NCBI RefSeq assembly: GCF_014202315.1
Contig: NZ_JACHGN010000001.1
Span: forward strand, 457,757 to 521,756
Direction of reading: 5' to 3'
Origin: Thermocatellispora tengchongensis
Lineage (GTDB): Bacteria; Actinomycetota; Actinomycetes; Streptosporangiales; Streptosporangiaceae
DNA length: 64,000 nucleotides
The notes below the pieces were generated by a model. It had not been told where the DNA came from, did not search any database, and saw nothing but the letters and a program-made list of their open reading frames with translations. This document shows positions 42,844 through 51,015 of the stretch, piece after piece (within the stretch, counting starts at the first letter, position 1; every line of letters begins with the position of its first letter). The translations under genes were made by a program, and so were the position numbers.

Positions 42844-43949
42844 CAGCAGAAAGGCCCGCTACTAGGGGAAACCTGGAGCGGGCCTTCGTGTTTGTCAGGA
42901 CACAGGTCGTGCAGCCGGGCATGCGGTAGCGGCGCGTCCGGGTGGGCCTTGTTGTAGCGCTTGATCAGGATCGGGAAGAGCGAGCTGACCGTATCGGGAT
43001 GGATCGGCTCGCCCCAGGCGGTCGTGAACACGTGGTCATCGGCTCCACGCCACTCGGGGCCGACCGCGAGTTTGTCGGCGGCCTGCATCCTGCGCTGGTC
43101 GCGGAGGACCCGGACCGTGCCGTCGTCAAGGCTGACGATGCGTTCCCTGCCGCTCTTGGTGGTCCCCTCGACGCGCTCACCGTCGATGAACGCGGCCGAC
43201 CCCGTGATGACCAGCTGCTTGCCGTCGAGGTCCACGTCCGACCACCGCAGGTGGAGAAGCTCGCCGCGACGGGCCCCGGTGTAGGCCGCCAGATGGAGGA
43301 ATACCCATAGCCGGTGCTCACGGGCGTGCAGGAGAAAGGCTTTGAGCTGGTCCGTCGTCCAGACAGTGCCAGGCTCGTGCGTCTCACGGCGGGGACGCTT
43401 GGCCCTCTCGACCGGGTTGGACGGAAGCAGCTCGTCGACGTTCACCGCGTCGCGGAACGCCTTCCGGAGGACGGCGTGGACGTAGTCGATGGTGCGGGAG
43501 GAGAGCGGCCGGCCGTTCCTGCCGCCACCGGCCATGAGGTCCCTGTACAGCTTCGTGATCGTAGAAGGGCGCACGGCCTGAAGGCGGAGGTCACCGACGC
43601 GCGGCTTGACGTACCGGTCGAGCAGGTACCGGTAGTCCGCGAGCGTCTTGGGCTTGATCTCGACGGCGTGAGCCTCGATCCACTCGGTGAGGTATTCGGC
43701 GACGGTGATGGTGTTGCGGTCGATGTACTCGCCGCGCCTGGCCTTGACCCGCGCCTCGTCACGGGCGGCCTTGGCGTCGTCCTCCGTGGCGAAGCCGCCT
43801 ACCCAGCGGGGCCGGCTCTCGCCGGTCTCCGGGTCCCTGACGCGGACGACGTAGGACCAGGTGGTTCCGCGTTTCACCACGCCGTCGCGGAGCTTCGGGG
43901 TCTTCTTGCGGGGACGCTTGTCCGGGCTGTCTGCGGGGGTGCTGGTCAT
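42807..43949 (-). pseudogene. int: Tyrosine integrase, C-terminal catalytic part deleted
   Basis: SAM-like core-binding domain and the first half of the catalytic domain are intact, with TGARRGELLHLRWSDVDL (first catalytic Arg) and the Lys region VEGTTKSGRERIVSLDDG. The frame breaks after PHARLHDL at about 42903, where the family continues with the HxxR box and ends with the Tyr nucleophile. The rest of the open frame (CPDKHEGPLQV, then RPRGLEPLTF) is the terminator and the attL/tRNA read backwards. About 70-90 codons are missing. Without HxxR and Tyr it cannot recombine. Confidence 0.85.
42851..42886 (-). terminator. Terminator just inside attL
   Basis: AAGGCCCGCT (42851-42860) pairs with AGCGGGCCTT (42877-42886). 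It belongs to the element: it sits after the truncated integrase on the minus strand, where it is followed by TCTGC. Confidence 0.75.
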
Positions 43950-44131
43950 GCCGCGTCCTCCTTTTCCACGAGGCGGGTGATGTAGTCGGTCAGGGCGGTG
44001 ACGGGGATGCGGCGGGAGCCGTCGATGCGGATCGAGGCGAGAGCGCCGGTGGCGAGCAGTTGGTAGAGCTTGCTGCGGGAGATGGCCAGGGCGTTGGCCG
44101 CCTCAGGGACGGTGAGGAGGAGTCGCGTCAT
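43946..44131 (-). CDS. xis: Excisionase / MerR-like HTH protein
   Basis: 61 residues from the ATG at 44131: LTVPEAANALAISRSKLYQL, then GALASIRIDGSRRIPVTAL, the classic excisionase-type HTH_17. Overlaps both the upstream rep stop (ATGA) and the downstream integrase start (ATGA). Excises the element together with Int and sets direction of recombination; here Int is broken. Confidence 0.92.
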   Translation of the reverse strand: MTRLLLTVPEAANALAISRSKLYQLLATGALASIRIDGSRRIPVTALTDYITRLVEKEDAA

Positions 44132-45501
44132 GGGCGGCCCCCGGGCAGCGGGGTTCCGGTGAGCGCGGCTGTCAGGAGCAGGTCGCCGGCGGAGTGGCCC
44201 TTGCCGGCGTACTGCCACTCGCTGATGACCAGGACGGTGTCCTCGTCGAAGAGCGGGAGGCGGCCGGTGGTGATGTCGTCGGTGCGGGCGTGGTGTTCGC
44301 GGGCCGCTCGCAGGTCGCCGAGGGTGGGGCCGTAGTGGCGGGAGCGGGTGGAGAAGTGGCCGCGGAAGCCGAGCATGTGGGCCCACTGGGTCAGGCGGAG
44401 GTCGGCCAGGGCCTCGATGGCGCCCAGGCGGAGGCATTCGGTGATGAGGCGGCGTGCGTGGTCGCGCAGGTTGTAGGCGTCGAGGTTGTCGAGGGGGTTG
44501 ACGCGGCGGTCCAGGGTGCCGACGCATTCGGCGGCTTTGGTGGCGTACTTGGCGATGTAGCCGGCGACGGCCTGTTCGGTGAGGTCGCCGGTCAGCGTGA
44601 TGGGGCGGGTGTCGAGCTGGGTGCCCCACTTGAACAGGCGGGCAGGCTGGCCCTCGTGAGCGGGGACGAGGGCGCTGACGACGCGGGCGGCGTGGTGGAC
44701 GGCGTCGGTCAGGGTGTCGGTGGTGGCCCAGGGCGGTGGTGGTGCGGTGGGGCCGCCGGGGCCGTCGAGGCGGATGACGGCGTGGAAGTGGACGGCGCCG
44801 CGCCGCTGGTACTCGGCGACCTTGGCGAAGGAGACGGTCAGGTGATGGCGCAGATCCTTGAGGGGCAGCCCGCCGGCCTTGGCCAGGTGGCGGCGGAGGG
44901 AGTCGGCGAAGCGCTTCCACAGCAGCGGGGCCAGAGCGTTGAACAGGACCGAGCCGGTGTAGTCGTAGCAGTCGGGGCAGAGCGGTTCGCCGAGGCGCGG
45001 GTCGTCGGGCGCGTGCTTGGTCGTGCAGGACAGCGTGTGGCCGTGCGGGCAGGTGGCGGCGTCGCGGCGGGGGTGGCAGGGCAGGGCCTTGCCGTTCTGC
45101 TCGCGGCGTGCGTGGACGGGGCCGAAGGAGGGGGCGGTGAGGGTGACGAACAGGGTCGGGTGTGCGGTGACGGTTTCCGGGACGCCTTTGCCGCCGATGA
45201 GGCCGGCGCGGATGAGGTGGTAGGTGTCGGCGCGGTAGACCTCGGCGCAGGACGGGCAGCGGGAGGCGCGGCGGGTCTTGCAGGGCAGGCGCAGAACGCC
45301 GTCAGGTTCGGTACGGGTGGTGTAGCGGTGCAGGAGCCGGCCGGTGGCCTGGTCGTAGTGTTCGACCTTGCCGCGTAGGTGGATGGGCTGGCGGCAGCCG
45401 CCGGTGCGGTGGACCTGGGCGGCCCAGCGGTCGTAGTCGGGGCTGTTGAGCCGGGTGATCATACCCGTGAGGGCGTGCGGGTTGGTGGTGCGGGCGGGCA
45501 A
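44128..45501 (-). CDS. Rolling-circle replication initiator (RepSA-like)
   Basis: 457 residues, likely TTG start at 45501 with GGAGG upstream. Zinc-finger-like cysteines at the front (RCPSCAEVYRADTYHLIRAG) and CPHGHTLSC/CPDCYDY; HUH-type motif GAVHFHAVIRLDG (H..H) and catalytic Tyr region VAGYIAKYATKAAE. Family used by pSAM2-type AICEs, which replicate by rolling circle before transfer. Coupled to xis. Confidence 0.9.
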   Translation of the reverse strand: MPARTTNPHALTGMITRLNSPDYDRWAAQVHRTGGCRQPIHLRGKVEHYDQATGRLLHRYTTRTEPDGVLRLPCKTRRASRCPSCAEVYRADTYHLIRAGLIGGKGVPETVTAHPTLFVTLTAPSFGPVHARREQNGKALPCHPRRDAATCPHGHTLSCTTKHAPDDPRLGEPLCPDCYDYTGSVLFNALAPLLWKRFADSLRRHLAKAGGLPLKDLRHHLTVSFAKVAEYQRRGAVHFHAVIRLDGPGGPTAPPPPWATTDTLTDAVHHAARVVSALVPAHEGQPARLFKWGTQLDTRPITLTGDLTEQAVAGYIAKYATKAAECVGTLDRRVNPLDNLDAYNLRDHARRLITECLRLGAIEALADLRLTQWAHMLGFRGHFSTRSRHYGPTLGDLRAAREHHARTDDITTGRLPLFDEDTVLVISEWQYAGKGHSAGDLLLTAALTGTPLPGGRP

Positions 45502-45598
45502 GATGGAGACCTCCTTTCACTCGTTCGGGTGAGGGGATGGCCCCCGACCTGGCGTTCGTCTTGGCGGATGTGCGGCCAGGCCGGGGGCGCCGCGCGTT

Positions 45599-45721
45599 TC
45601 AGGCGCCGTAGTCGTCGATGCCGGTGCCGTCGCAGTCGCGGCACCGCTCGCGGTCGTCGTCCAGGCCGGTGCCGTTGCAGGTGCAGCAGCGGTAGCGGAT
45701 CACCGGCAGGGGTTCGGGCAC
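45599..45721 (-). CDS. 40-residue DnaJ-type zinc-ribbon protein
   Basis: GTG at 45719-45721 follows GGAGG (which overlaps the upstream gene's stop region). The product contains CCTCNGTGLDDDRERCRDCD followed by GTG: two CxxCxGTG-type units, the pattern of the DnaJ zinc-finger. Present in many AICEs and plasmids as a small protein upstream of rep. Function unknown, perhaps DNA or chaperone contact. Confidence 0.8.
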   Translation of the reverse strand: MPEPLPVIRYRCCTCNGTGLDDDRERCRDCDGTGIDDYGA

Positions 45722-45725
45722 GGGG

Positions 45726-45887
45726 TTACCTCCTTTCGCGTGGGCGGGTGGTCAGGTAGACGCGCCAGTGGTGGGGCCTGCCGCGGTCGGGGTAGACGCG
45801 GGAGACGGCGCAGATGGTGAAGTGCAGGCGGAGCCGGAACAGGGCGTCGATGATCTCGGCTCGGGTGCCGTCGATGCGGATACGCAT
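45726..45887 (-). CDS. 53-residue AICE protein
   Basis: ATG at 45887 to TAA at 45726-45728. Sequence begins MRIRIDGTRAEIIDALFRLR and ends in HHWRVYLTTRPRERR, with a possible RNA- or DNA-binding strand-helix pattern. The stop overlaps the ribosome site of the zinc-ribbon gene, so they are co-translated. No known family. Confidence 0.7.
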   Translation of the reverse strand: MRIRIDGTRAEIIDALFRLRLHFTICAVSRVYPDRGRPHHWRVYLTTRPRERR

Positions 45888-45908
45888 GATCGGGTTCTCC
45901 GTTCGTGG

Positions 45909-45998
45909 TCAGGTGGCGGGTGCGGGATCGGGGTGGGCGTCGAGGAAGTCGGCCAGGGCGCGGAGGCCGGTGATGATGGCGGTGCGGTCGTCGGTCAT
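45909..45998 (-). CDS. 29-residue AICE peptide
   Basis: ATG at 45998: MTDDRTAIITGLRALADFLD, ending in HPDPAPAT. The LRALADFLDAHPD helix recurs at the start of larger actinophage and AICE proteins. Preceded by GGGAGA ribosome-site-like bases. A short but plausible gene. Confidence 0.5.
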   Translation of the reverse strand: MTDDRTAIITGLRALADFLDAHPDPAPAT

Positions 45999-46013
45999 GT
46001 GGGTCTCCCTTCG

Positions 46014-46595
46014 TCAGGTGGTGCGCAGGGTGTGGAGCAGGTCGGTGGCGAGCTGGTCGGAGACGCCGAGGCGGGTGCGCAGGGCATCGCCGGTGATGGG
46101 GGTGCCGTGCCGGGCGTGGTGTTCGTCGGCGATGCGGCGGGCGTAGTCGATCAGGGCCGGGGCCGGTCCGCTGCGGCGTTCGTTCTGGGGGACCGGAGTG
46201 GGCGCGGGGTGGGGAGTGGTGGCGCGGCGTTCCAGCATCGAGACGGCGATGAGGAAGGCGGCGGCCGGGGTGGCGCCGGTGATCCAGCCCCATACCGTCG
46301 GGTCGGCTTGTTCGAGGTTGGCGGCCAGGGACAGGGCGATGCCGCCGGTCAGGACGAGGACGGGCCAGGAGATCGGGCCGTTGCGCCGGCGGCCGGTCTG
46401 CTTGTCGCGTTGGCGTTCGCGGGCGGCCATGACGCACGTCAGGTCGATGCAGATGGCGACGGCCCAGGACATCCAGCCGGTCTGGCCGTGTTCGGTGGCG
46501 GTGTCGCGGATGTGGGTGAACGATCCGGCGCCGGCGATGGCGGCCAGGACGAGCACGGGGCCGGTGTCGAGGAGCCAGCGGGTGATGCGTCGCAT
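46014..46595 (-). CDS. SpdB-like DUF2637 membrane protein
   Basis: 193 residues: four membrane helices (LLDTGPVLVLAAIAGAGSFT; WMSWAVAICIDLTCVMAARE; ISWPVLVLTGGIALSLAANL; WITGATPAAAFLIAVSML) and a polar C-terminus with a winged-helix-like end. DUF2637 (SpdB-like) proteins act in plasmid spreading between mycelial compartments. Part of the transfer operon, 18 bp from the FtsK gene. Confidence 0.88.
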   Translation of the reverse strand: MRRITRWLLDTGPVLVLAAIAGAGSFTHIRDTATEHGQTGWMSWAVAICIDLTCVMAARERQRDKQTGRRRNGPISWPVLVLTGGIALSLAANLEQADPTVWGWITGATPAAAFLIAVSMLERRATTPHPAPTPVPQNERRSGPAPALIDYARRIADEHHARHGTPITGDALRTRLGVSDQLATDLLHTLRTT

Positions 46596-46613
46596 CGTGC
46601 ACCCTCCTTTCGG

Positions 46614-47933
46614 TCAGGCGTGGGCGTGTTCGGGCAGGTGGGTGGTGATCTCGTTCCAGGACGGGGTGAGGTGGGCGTGGGTGTGGGTGGCCTGTTCGGC
46701 GGTGTGCTCGGTGACGTGGAAGGAGCGGGCGCGGTACCACTGGCCGTCCTGGGAGGCGACGATGGCCACGCCGGGTGTCTCGGCGGGGATGGCGCGGGCC
46801 GAGGCGAGGGCGGCGGGGTCGAGGTCGTCGAGGGTCATGGTGGCGGTCTCGGGGTCGTTGACCCGGTGGCAGATCCGCCCGGAGCACTGTGCCCGCAGGG
46901 CGGTGACGCCGGGGCCGAGGTCGGAACCGATGCGCTGGCCGCAGCAGAACAGGTAGATGCCAAACGCCCGCCCGAGTTGGGCGACCCGGAGCAGCGCGGT
47001 CGAGGTGCGGGCGATCTCGTCCTTCTCGCTCTTGTCGGCCATCAGGTACAGCTCGGCCAGCTCGTCGACCAGGACCACGACGGGCACCGGTCGCAGCGCG
47101 GGCGGGAGTTGCCAGATGTTGCGGGCGGCGGCCTGTCGGCACACGCCCATCCGGTCGAGCATCAGCGCGACCAGGTCATCCAGCAGCCGCCCGGCTTCCT
47201 CGCGGCAGGTGGCCAGGGCCGACAGGCGTGGTGCGTACGGGGTGAACTCCACGCCGCCCTTGAGGTCGATGCCCACCAGGGCGACCGGTTGTGGGGCCAG
47301 GCCGACGATCAGGGCGTTGGCCAGATTGGACTTGCCGGACTGTGTTGCGCCGGCGTTGAGCCAGTGCGGCACGGTGCGGAAGTCGATCATCCAGGGCCGG
47401 CCGGTTTCCAGTCGTCCCACGGTGACCTTGAGCAGGTCGGTCGAGGGCGGGAGCTGGTTGACGGTGACGAGTGGGTCGCGCATGGTCGCCGACAGGACCA
47501 CCCGTCCGGGGCCGGGTGAGGAGACGCGGATGGCGTGCACGCTCCAGGAGTGGGCGAGGCGTTCGGCGGCGTCGGTGTAATCGCCGGGGGTCTGGCCTTC
47601 CAGGGTGTGGAGGGTGACGCGCCAGCCGTGCCGGGTGGGCCGTGGCAGCCACATCAGCGGTTTGGTGTCCACGGCGACCCGCTGGAAGCGGCGCCTGACG
47701 CGGACGATGCCGGTCGAGGCGATCAGGCCGGGGACGGTGGTGAACCACCAGCGCTGTCGCTTCTTGGTCAGCCCGCACCCGAGCGCCACCCGCCGCCAGG
47801 ACGCCCGCACCGACAGGGCGACGAGCGGGAAGGCGGCGATCAGCCAGAACGACGGGTAGTGCCAGCGGCGCCAGGCCCACAGCCCCGCCCCGATCAGGGG
47901 AAGAGCCGCGAGCCAGGCCGGCAGGTCAGGCAT
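46614..47933 (-). CDS. FtsK/SpoIIIE-type DNA-transfer ATPase (TraSA-like)
   Basis: 439 residues. One to two helices at the N-terminus (LPLIGAGLWAWRRWHYPSFW), then the FtsK domain with Walker A HWLNAGATQSGKSNLANAL and Walker B PVVVLVDELAELYLM. Moves double-stranded DNA through hyphal contacts as in pSAM2 TraSA. Upstream stop/start overlap with the SCO3933-type gene is 8 bp. Confidence 0.92.
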   Translation of the reverse strand: MPDLPAWLAALPLIGAGLWAWRRWHYPSFWLIAAFPLVALSVRASWRRVALGCGLTKKRQRWWFTTVPGLIASTGIVRVRRRFQRVAVDTKPLMWLPRPTRHGWRVTLHTLEGQTPGDYTDAAERLAHSWSVHAIRVSSPGPGRVVLSATMRDPLVTVNQLPPSTDLLKVTVGRLETGRPWMIDFRTVPHWLNAGATQSGKSNLANALIVGLAPQPVALVGIDLKGGVEFTPYAPRLSALATCREEAGRLLDDLVALMLDRMGVCRQAAARNIWQLPPALRPVPVVVLVDELAELYLMADKSEKDEIARTSTALLRVAQLGRAFGIYLFCCGQRIGSDLGPGVTALRAQCSGRICHRVNDPETATMTLDDLDPAALASARAIPAETPGVAIVASQDGQWYRARSFHVTEHTAEQATHTHAHLTPSWNEITTHLPEHAHA

Positions 47934-48255
47934 CGGCGGCCTCCCGCATCGGCAGGAGCGCCGAGGCGCGGTAGGAGATGCCCCAGCGGCCGGCGATCTC
48001 CCAGACGTAGCCGAGCAGGCCGACGGCGTTGATCGGGTCGCCGGCGGTGATGGGCGGTTCGCCGGTGGTGCCGATCTTGACGAGTTCGATGCGGCCGGAC
48101 TCGTCCTCGACCGAGACGGTGACCTCGTAGACGGTGTTGCCGTTCTTGTCGGTCTTGATCTCGCCGGTGTCCCGGTTGAGGACGCGGGGGCGCGGGGCCT
48201 TGACGCAGGTGATGGTGAGCTTGCCGGTGTCCACCGGGATCGGGATCGTACGCAT
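47926..48255 (-). CDS. SCO3933-family regulatory protein
   Basis: 109 residues starting MRTIPIPVDTGKLTITCVKA, then PRVLNRDTGEIKTDKNGNTV and a strand-rich end, the pattern of the SCO3933 family found beside AICE transfer genes. Divergent from the GntR gene, so probably under KorSA-like control. Biochemical role unknown. Confidence 0.85.
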   Translation of the reverse strand: MRTIPIPVDTGKLTITCVKAPRPRVLNRDTGEIKTDKNGNTVYEVTVSVEDESGRIELVKIGTTGEPPITAGDPINAVGLLGYVWEIAGRWGISYRASALLPMREAADA

Positions 48256-48346
48256 GGCGTGATGACCTCCTTGTTCGTCCTGGTCAACATAGTTAACCTA
48301 GTTGGATCAGTTGGCGTGGCTGTCTTGGTGTGGTGAGATTGACGCG
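48256..48346. promoter_or_regulatory. Divergent promoter/operator of transfer operon and GntR gene
   Basis: 91-bp gap between the two divergent starts. AT-rich centre (near 48287-48315) with three similar words, AGTTAAC, AGTTGGA and AGTTGGC, spaced about 10 bp apart, in keeping with a GntR/KorSA binding site that blocks transfer genes. Confidence 0.55.
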
Positions 48347-48715
48347 ATGGTCAAGCACACCGGGCGGCCCGGCTACCTCCAGATCGCCGACGATCTCCGC
48401 GCCCAGATCCGAGGCGGCGCCCTCGCGCCCGGAACCCCGCTGCCCTCCACCGCCCAGCTCGCCGAGCAGTACGACGCCTCGCTGAGCGTGGTCAAGATGG
48501 CCGTCGGCATCCTGCGCAACGAGGGCCTGGTCATCGGCCAGCAGGGCAAGGGCGTGTTCGTCCGCGACCAGGCCGACGCCTCGGCCGGCAGCGACCTGGC
48601 CGACGAGGTCGCCGAGCTGCGCACCGCCGTACAAGACCTGTCGGCGCGCCTGGCGAAGGTCGAGGAGCAGCTTGCTACGTCCACGACACGCCGTTCCGCA
48701 CGTGGCAGCCGGTGA
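48347..48715 (+). CDS. GntR-family repressor (KorSA-like)
   Basis: 122 residues from the ATG at 48347. GntR winged helix YLQIADDLRAQIRGGALAPG, then LPSTAQLAEQYDASLSVVK, followed by a short coiled coil (LADEVAELRTAVQDLSARLA) in place of an effector domain. Short GntR proteins next to tra genes in AICEs act as KorSA-type transfer repressors. The last 41 bp overlap a convergent small gene. Confidence 0.88.
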   Translation: MVKHTGRPGYLQIADDLRAQIRGGALAPGTPLPSTAQLAEQYDASLSVVKMAVGILRNEGLVIGQQGKGVFVRDQADASAGSDLADEVAELRTAVQDLSARLAKVEEQLATSTTRRSARGSR

Positions 48716-48866
48716 CCCTGCGGGCCAGCGACGCCGGCACCCCGTCAGCCTGACGGCGCAGGGTCATGCCCCTGTCCTCACGGCGGATGCCGACCAGCAC
48801 CGTCACGTACCCGGCCAGCAGCGCCACCCCGAACACCCCGGCGACGATCAGCGGAAGCCAGCTCAC
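48675..48866 (-). CDS. Small membrane protein of the AICE
   Basis: 63 residues from the GTG at 48866: SWLPLIVAGVFGVALLAGYV is one membrane helix, followed by a basic tail. GTGA overlap with the upstream zinc-ribbon gene. Unknown function. Confidence 0.65.
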   Translation of the reverse strand: MSWLPLIVAGVFGVALLAGYVTVLVGIRREDRGMTLRRQADGVPASLARRVTGCHVRNGVSWT

Positions 48867-49078
48867 GTCCAGCTCACCCTCGCCGCCACGACGGTACGAG
48901 GGCCGCGCGGAGGACGCCTGGACTCGGCCCGCCGCCGCTCGCGCCGGTTCCTGGCCCGCCGCCTGTTCGCCCAGCGCTCCCGCGCCAGGCACTTGGAGCA
49001 CTGCGCCTGCCCCTCGGCCAGCGCGTTGCCGCACCAGCACGAGGGCGCCCCGTCCGGAAGCTTGATCTTGCCTGTCAT
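48863..49078 (-). CDS. Small zinc-ribbon-like basic protein
   Basis: 71 residues from the ATG at 49078: SCWCGNALAEGQAQCSKCLA gives CxC...CxxC, and the rest is very Arg-rich (RERWANRRRARNRRERRRAE), so nucleic-acid binding is likely. Coupled to the small membrane protein. Start is preceded by AAGGAGGG. Confidence 0.7.
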   Translation of the reverse strand: MTGKIKLPDGAPSCWCGNALAEGQAQCSKCLARERWANRRRARNRRERRRAESRRPPRGPRTVVAARVSWT

Positions 49079-49230
49079 CGTGCGTCCCCTCCTTCTGTCG
49101 GAAGCCGTTGTGGCTGCGTGCAACCGAGAATGCGGCGGAGCGTGAGGACGAGATCACTACACGACGGGACATGTTCAAGACGTTCGGCCTACGATGTTGC
49201 GGTCTCCGGACGTCCCCACTGGCGGGTGAG

Positions 49231-49965
49231 ATGGCGAACGAACGGCTACGCGCGGCGCTTCTGCGGAAAGGCGTGACCATCGCCGACCTGGCCGAGGCGA
49301 TCGAGGTCGATCCCAAGACCGTCGAACGCTGGATCACCAAAGGCCGCGAACCGTACCGCAAACACCGCTTCGCCACGGCCTCGTACCTGGGCGTGGACGA
49401 GTCCTACCTGTGCCCCGACGCGTTGTCCCGCGACCAGGTCGCCGCGGCCTCGCACAGCGAGGTCATCGCCGTGTACCCGCACCGCTGGACCGTTCCCCGG
49501 GACGTGTGGGGACGGCTGTTCGGCGGGGCGTCCCAGGAGATCGGCGTCCTGGTCTACAGCGGGCTGTTCCTGGCTGATGACGCAGGCCTGGTGCGGCTGT
49601 TCGCCGACAAGGCGCGGGAGGGGGTGCGGGTGCGTATCCTGCTCGGTGATCCCGACTGCGCCGAGGTCGCCCAGCGTGGCGCGGATGGGGGTGTCGGCGA
49701 CGGCATGGCCCCGCAGATCCGCAGCGCCCTGGTCCTGTACCGGCCGATCACGGGGCTGGAGAACGTCGAGATCCGGCTCCACGACACGATCCTGTACAAC
49801 TCGATCTACCGGGCCGACGACGAATTCCTGGTCAACACCCACGTGTACGGCGCCGGCAACGCCGCCGTCCTGCACCTGCGCCGGGTGGCCGGCGGGGACA
49901 TGGTCGCCACCTACGCCGAAAGCTTCGAAAGGGTCTGGGAGCGGGCTGTCCCGGTAGGGTCCTGA
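49231..49965 (+). CDS. XRE-type regulator with PLD-like C-terminal domain
   Basis: 244 residues from the ATG at 49231. HTH (LLRKGVTIADLAEAIEVDPK, then TVERWITKGREPYRKHRFAT) and a C-terminal domain with IGVLVYSGLFLADDAGLVRL, then VRVRILLGDPDC and THVYGAGNAAVLHLRR, as in DUF5919 proteins that resemble phospholipase D/ParB-type folds but without a clear HKD motif. Found often in AICEs ahead of a NUDIX gene. Possible role in controlling transfer. Confidence 0.8.
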   Translation: MANERLRAALLRKGVTIADLAEAIEVDPKTVERWITKGREPYRKHRFATASYLGVDESYLCPDALSRDQVAAASHSEVIAVYPHRWTVPRDVWGRLFGGASQEIGVLVYSGLFLADDAGLVRLFADKAREGVRVRILLGDPDCAEVAQRGADGGVGDGMAPQIRSALVLYRPITGLENVEIRLHDTILYNSIYRADDEFLVNTHVYGAGNAAVLHLRRVAGGDMVATYAESFERVWERAVPVGS

Positions 49966-49968
49966 GCC

Positions 49969-50444
49969 ATGGGCCGGCGCATCGACTTCCACCACGACCC
50001 CGACGCGCCCAAGGCCAACAGCCTGGTCCCGTCGGTGAACGTCATCGTCACCAACGACGCCGGCGACCTGCTGATGATCCACCGCACCGACAACGACAAC
50101 TGGGCCGTCCCCGGTGGGGCCATCGACCTGGGCGAGTCCCTGCTGCAGGCCGCCGTACGCGAGACGCTGGAGGAGACCGGCATCACGTGCGAGATCACCG
50201 GCCTGTCCGGCACCTACACCGACCCGGGACACGTGATCCTGTACACCAGCAACGGCGAGGTTCGGCAGGAGTTCTCCATCGTCCTGATCGCCCGAGCCGT
50301 CAGCGGCACGCCGACCCCGAGCAGCGAGTCACGCGAGGTCCGCTGGGTCCTCGTGATCAGGTGCTCGGCCTCCACATGGACCGGTCGATGCGCATGCGGA
50401 TCGAGCACTACCTGGCCGGTGTTGGCCTGCCGCATATTGGCTGA
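49969..50444 (+). pseudogene. NUDIX hydrolase (Pif-like) with a frameshift
   Basis: NUDIX box intact: GGAIDLGESLLQAAVRETLE then ETGI. In frame 1 the protein is normal up to SREVRWV (50350); after that the frame is lost, but +1 gives PRDQVLGLHMDRSMRMRIEH to a stop at 50442-50444, which is the expected family end. One C is missing in GGGTCCTCG near 50347-50351. pSAM2 carries a NUDIX gene, pif, that blocks transfer into cells already holding the element. The mutation could be real or a sequencing error. Confidence 0.8.
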
Positions 50445-50512
50445 TCGCCAGCAGCACCGCCATAGTTGACGCGTCCGGCACCTGTCACCACGAGATGCCG
50501 CGGGAGCGTCGC

Positions 50513-51007
50513 ATGCAAGGCTGGTGGGCGAACTTGTTACAAGGCGCGCTCTCTGCGGTCATCGGCGGCATCGTGGCCGCAATAACTGCTTGGGCCGTGG
50601 TCACAGCGACAAGGCGCCACGAGAGACGAGCCGCACTTGAGATCGAGGCCCGTACCAGCGCGATCGAGTTCTTCCTTCTCCTTGCTGACATAGACACCCA
50701 GCTGACCAAGGCCCTCGACAACCAGGCCACAGTGCCGCACATCACCGACAGCAAGGAATGGACGCTCAAGGCATTGAAGGCTGAGATCGCCATGTTCTCT
50801 CTCGGGCAGGAGGTGGGCAACGCGTTCTCTCAGAAGATCGGCGATCTCAGGCGCGCCCTGGAGTTGGCAGAGGGAGATAACCCTCCTAAAGAGCAGCTCG
50901 TGACGGCCTCTCTGGAGGCGCTGCATGCATGCGCTGATCATCTTGCCGAGTGGCTCATGCAGGGACGCCACAGGTCGGAATCCACGCCGACCAAGGCCAA
51001 GCTCTAA
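50513..51007 (+). CDS. Membrane-anchored AICE protein, unknown
   Basis: 164 residues from the ATG at 50513 (GGGAG 6 bp ahead; ATG 50495 is possible). One membrane helix AVIGGIVAAITAWAVVTATR then a helical soluble domain (ALEIEARTSAIEFFLLLADI; ALELAEGDNPPKEQLVTASL). AT-richer than the transfer genes. No family recognised. Confidence 0.7.
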   Translation: MQGWWANLLQGALSAVIGGIVAAITAWAVVTATRRHERRAALEIEARTSAIEFFLLLADIDTQLTKALDNQATVPHITDSKEWTLKALKAEIAMFSLGQEVGNAFSQKIGDLRRALELAEGDNPPKEQLVTASLEALHACADHLAEWLMQGRHRSESTPTKAKL

Positions 51008-51015
51008 CACATTGA

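Noticed and set aside
44128-45501. Large plus-strand frame antisense to rep
   Set aside because: Val/Gly/Ala-rich shadow of a gene with HUH motifs on the other strand.
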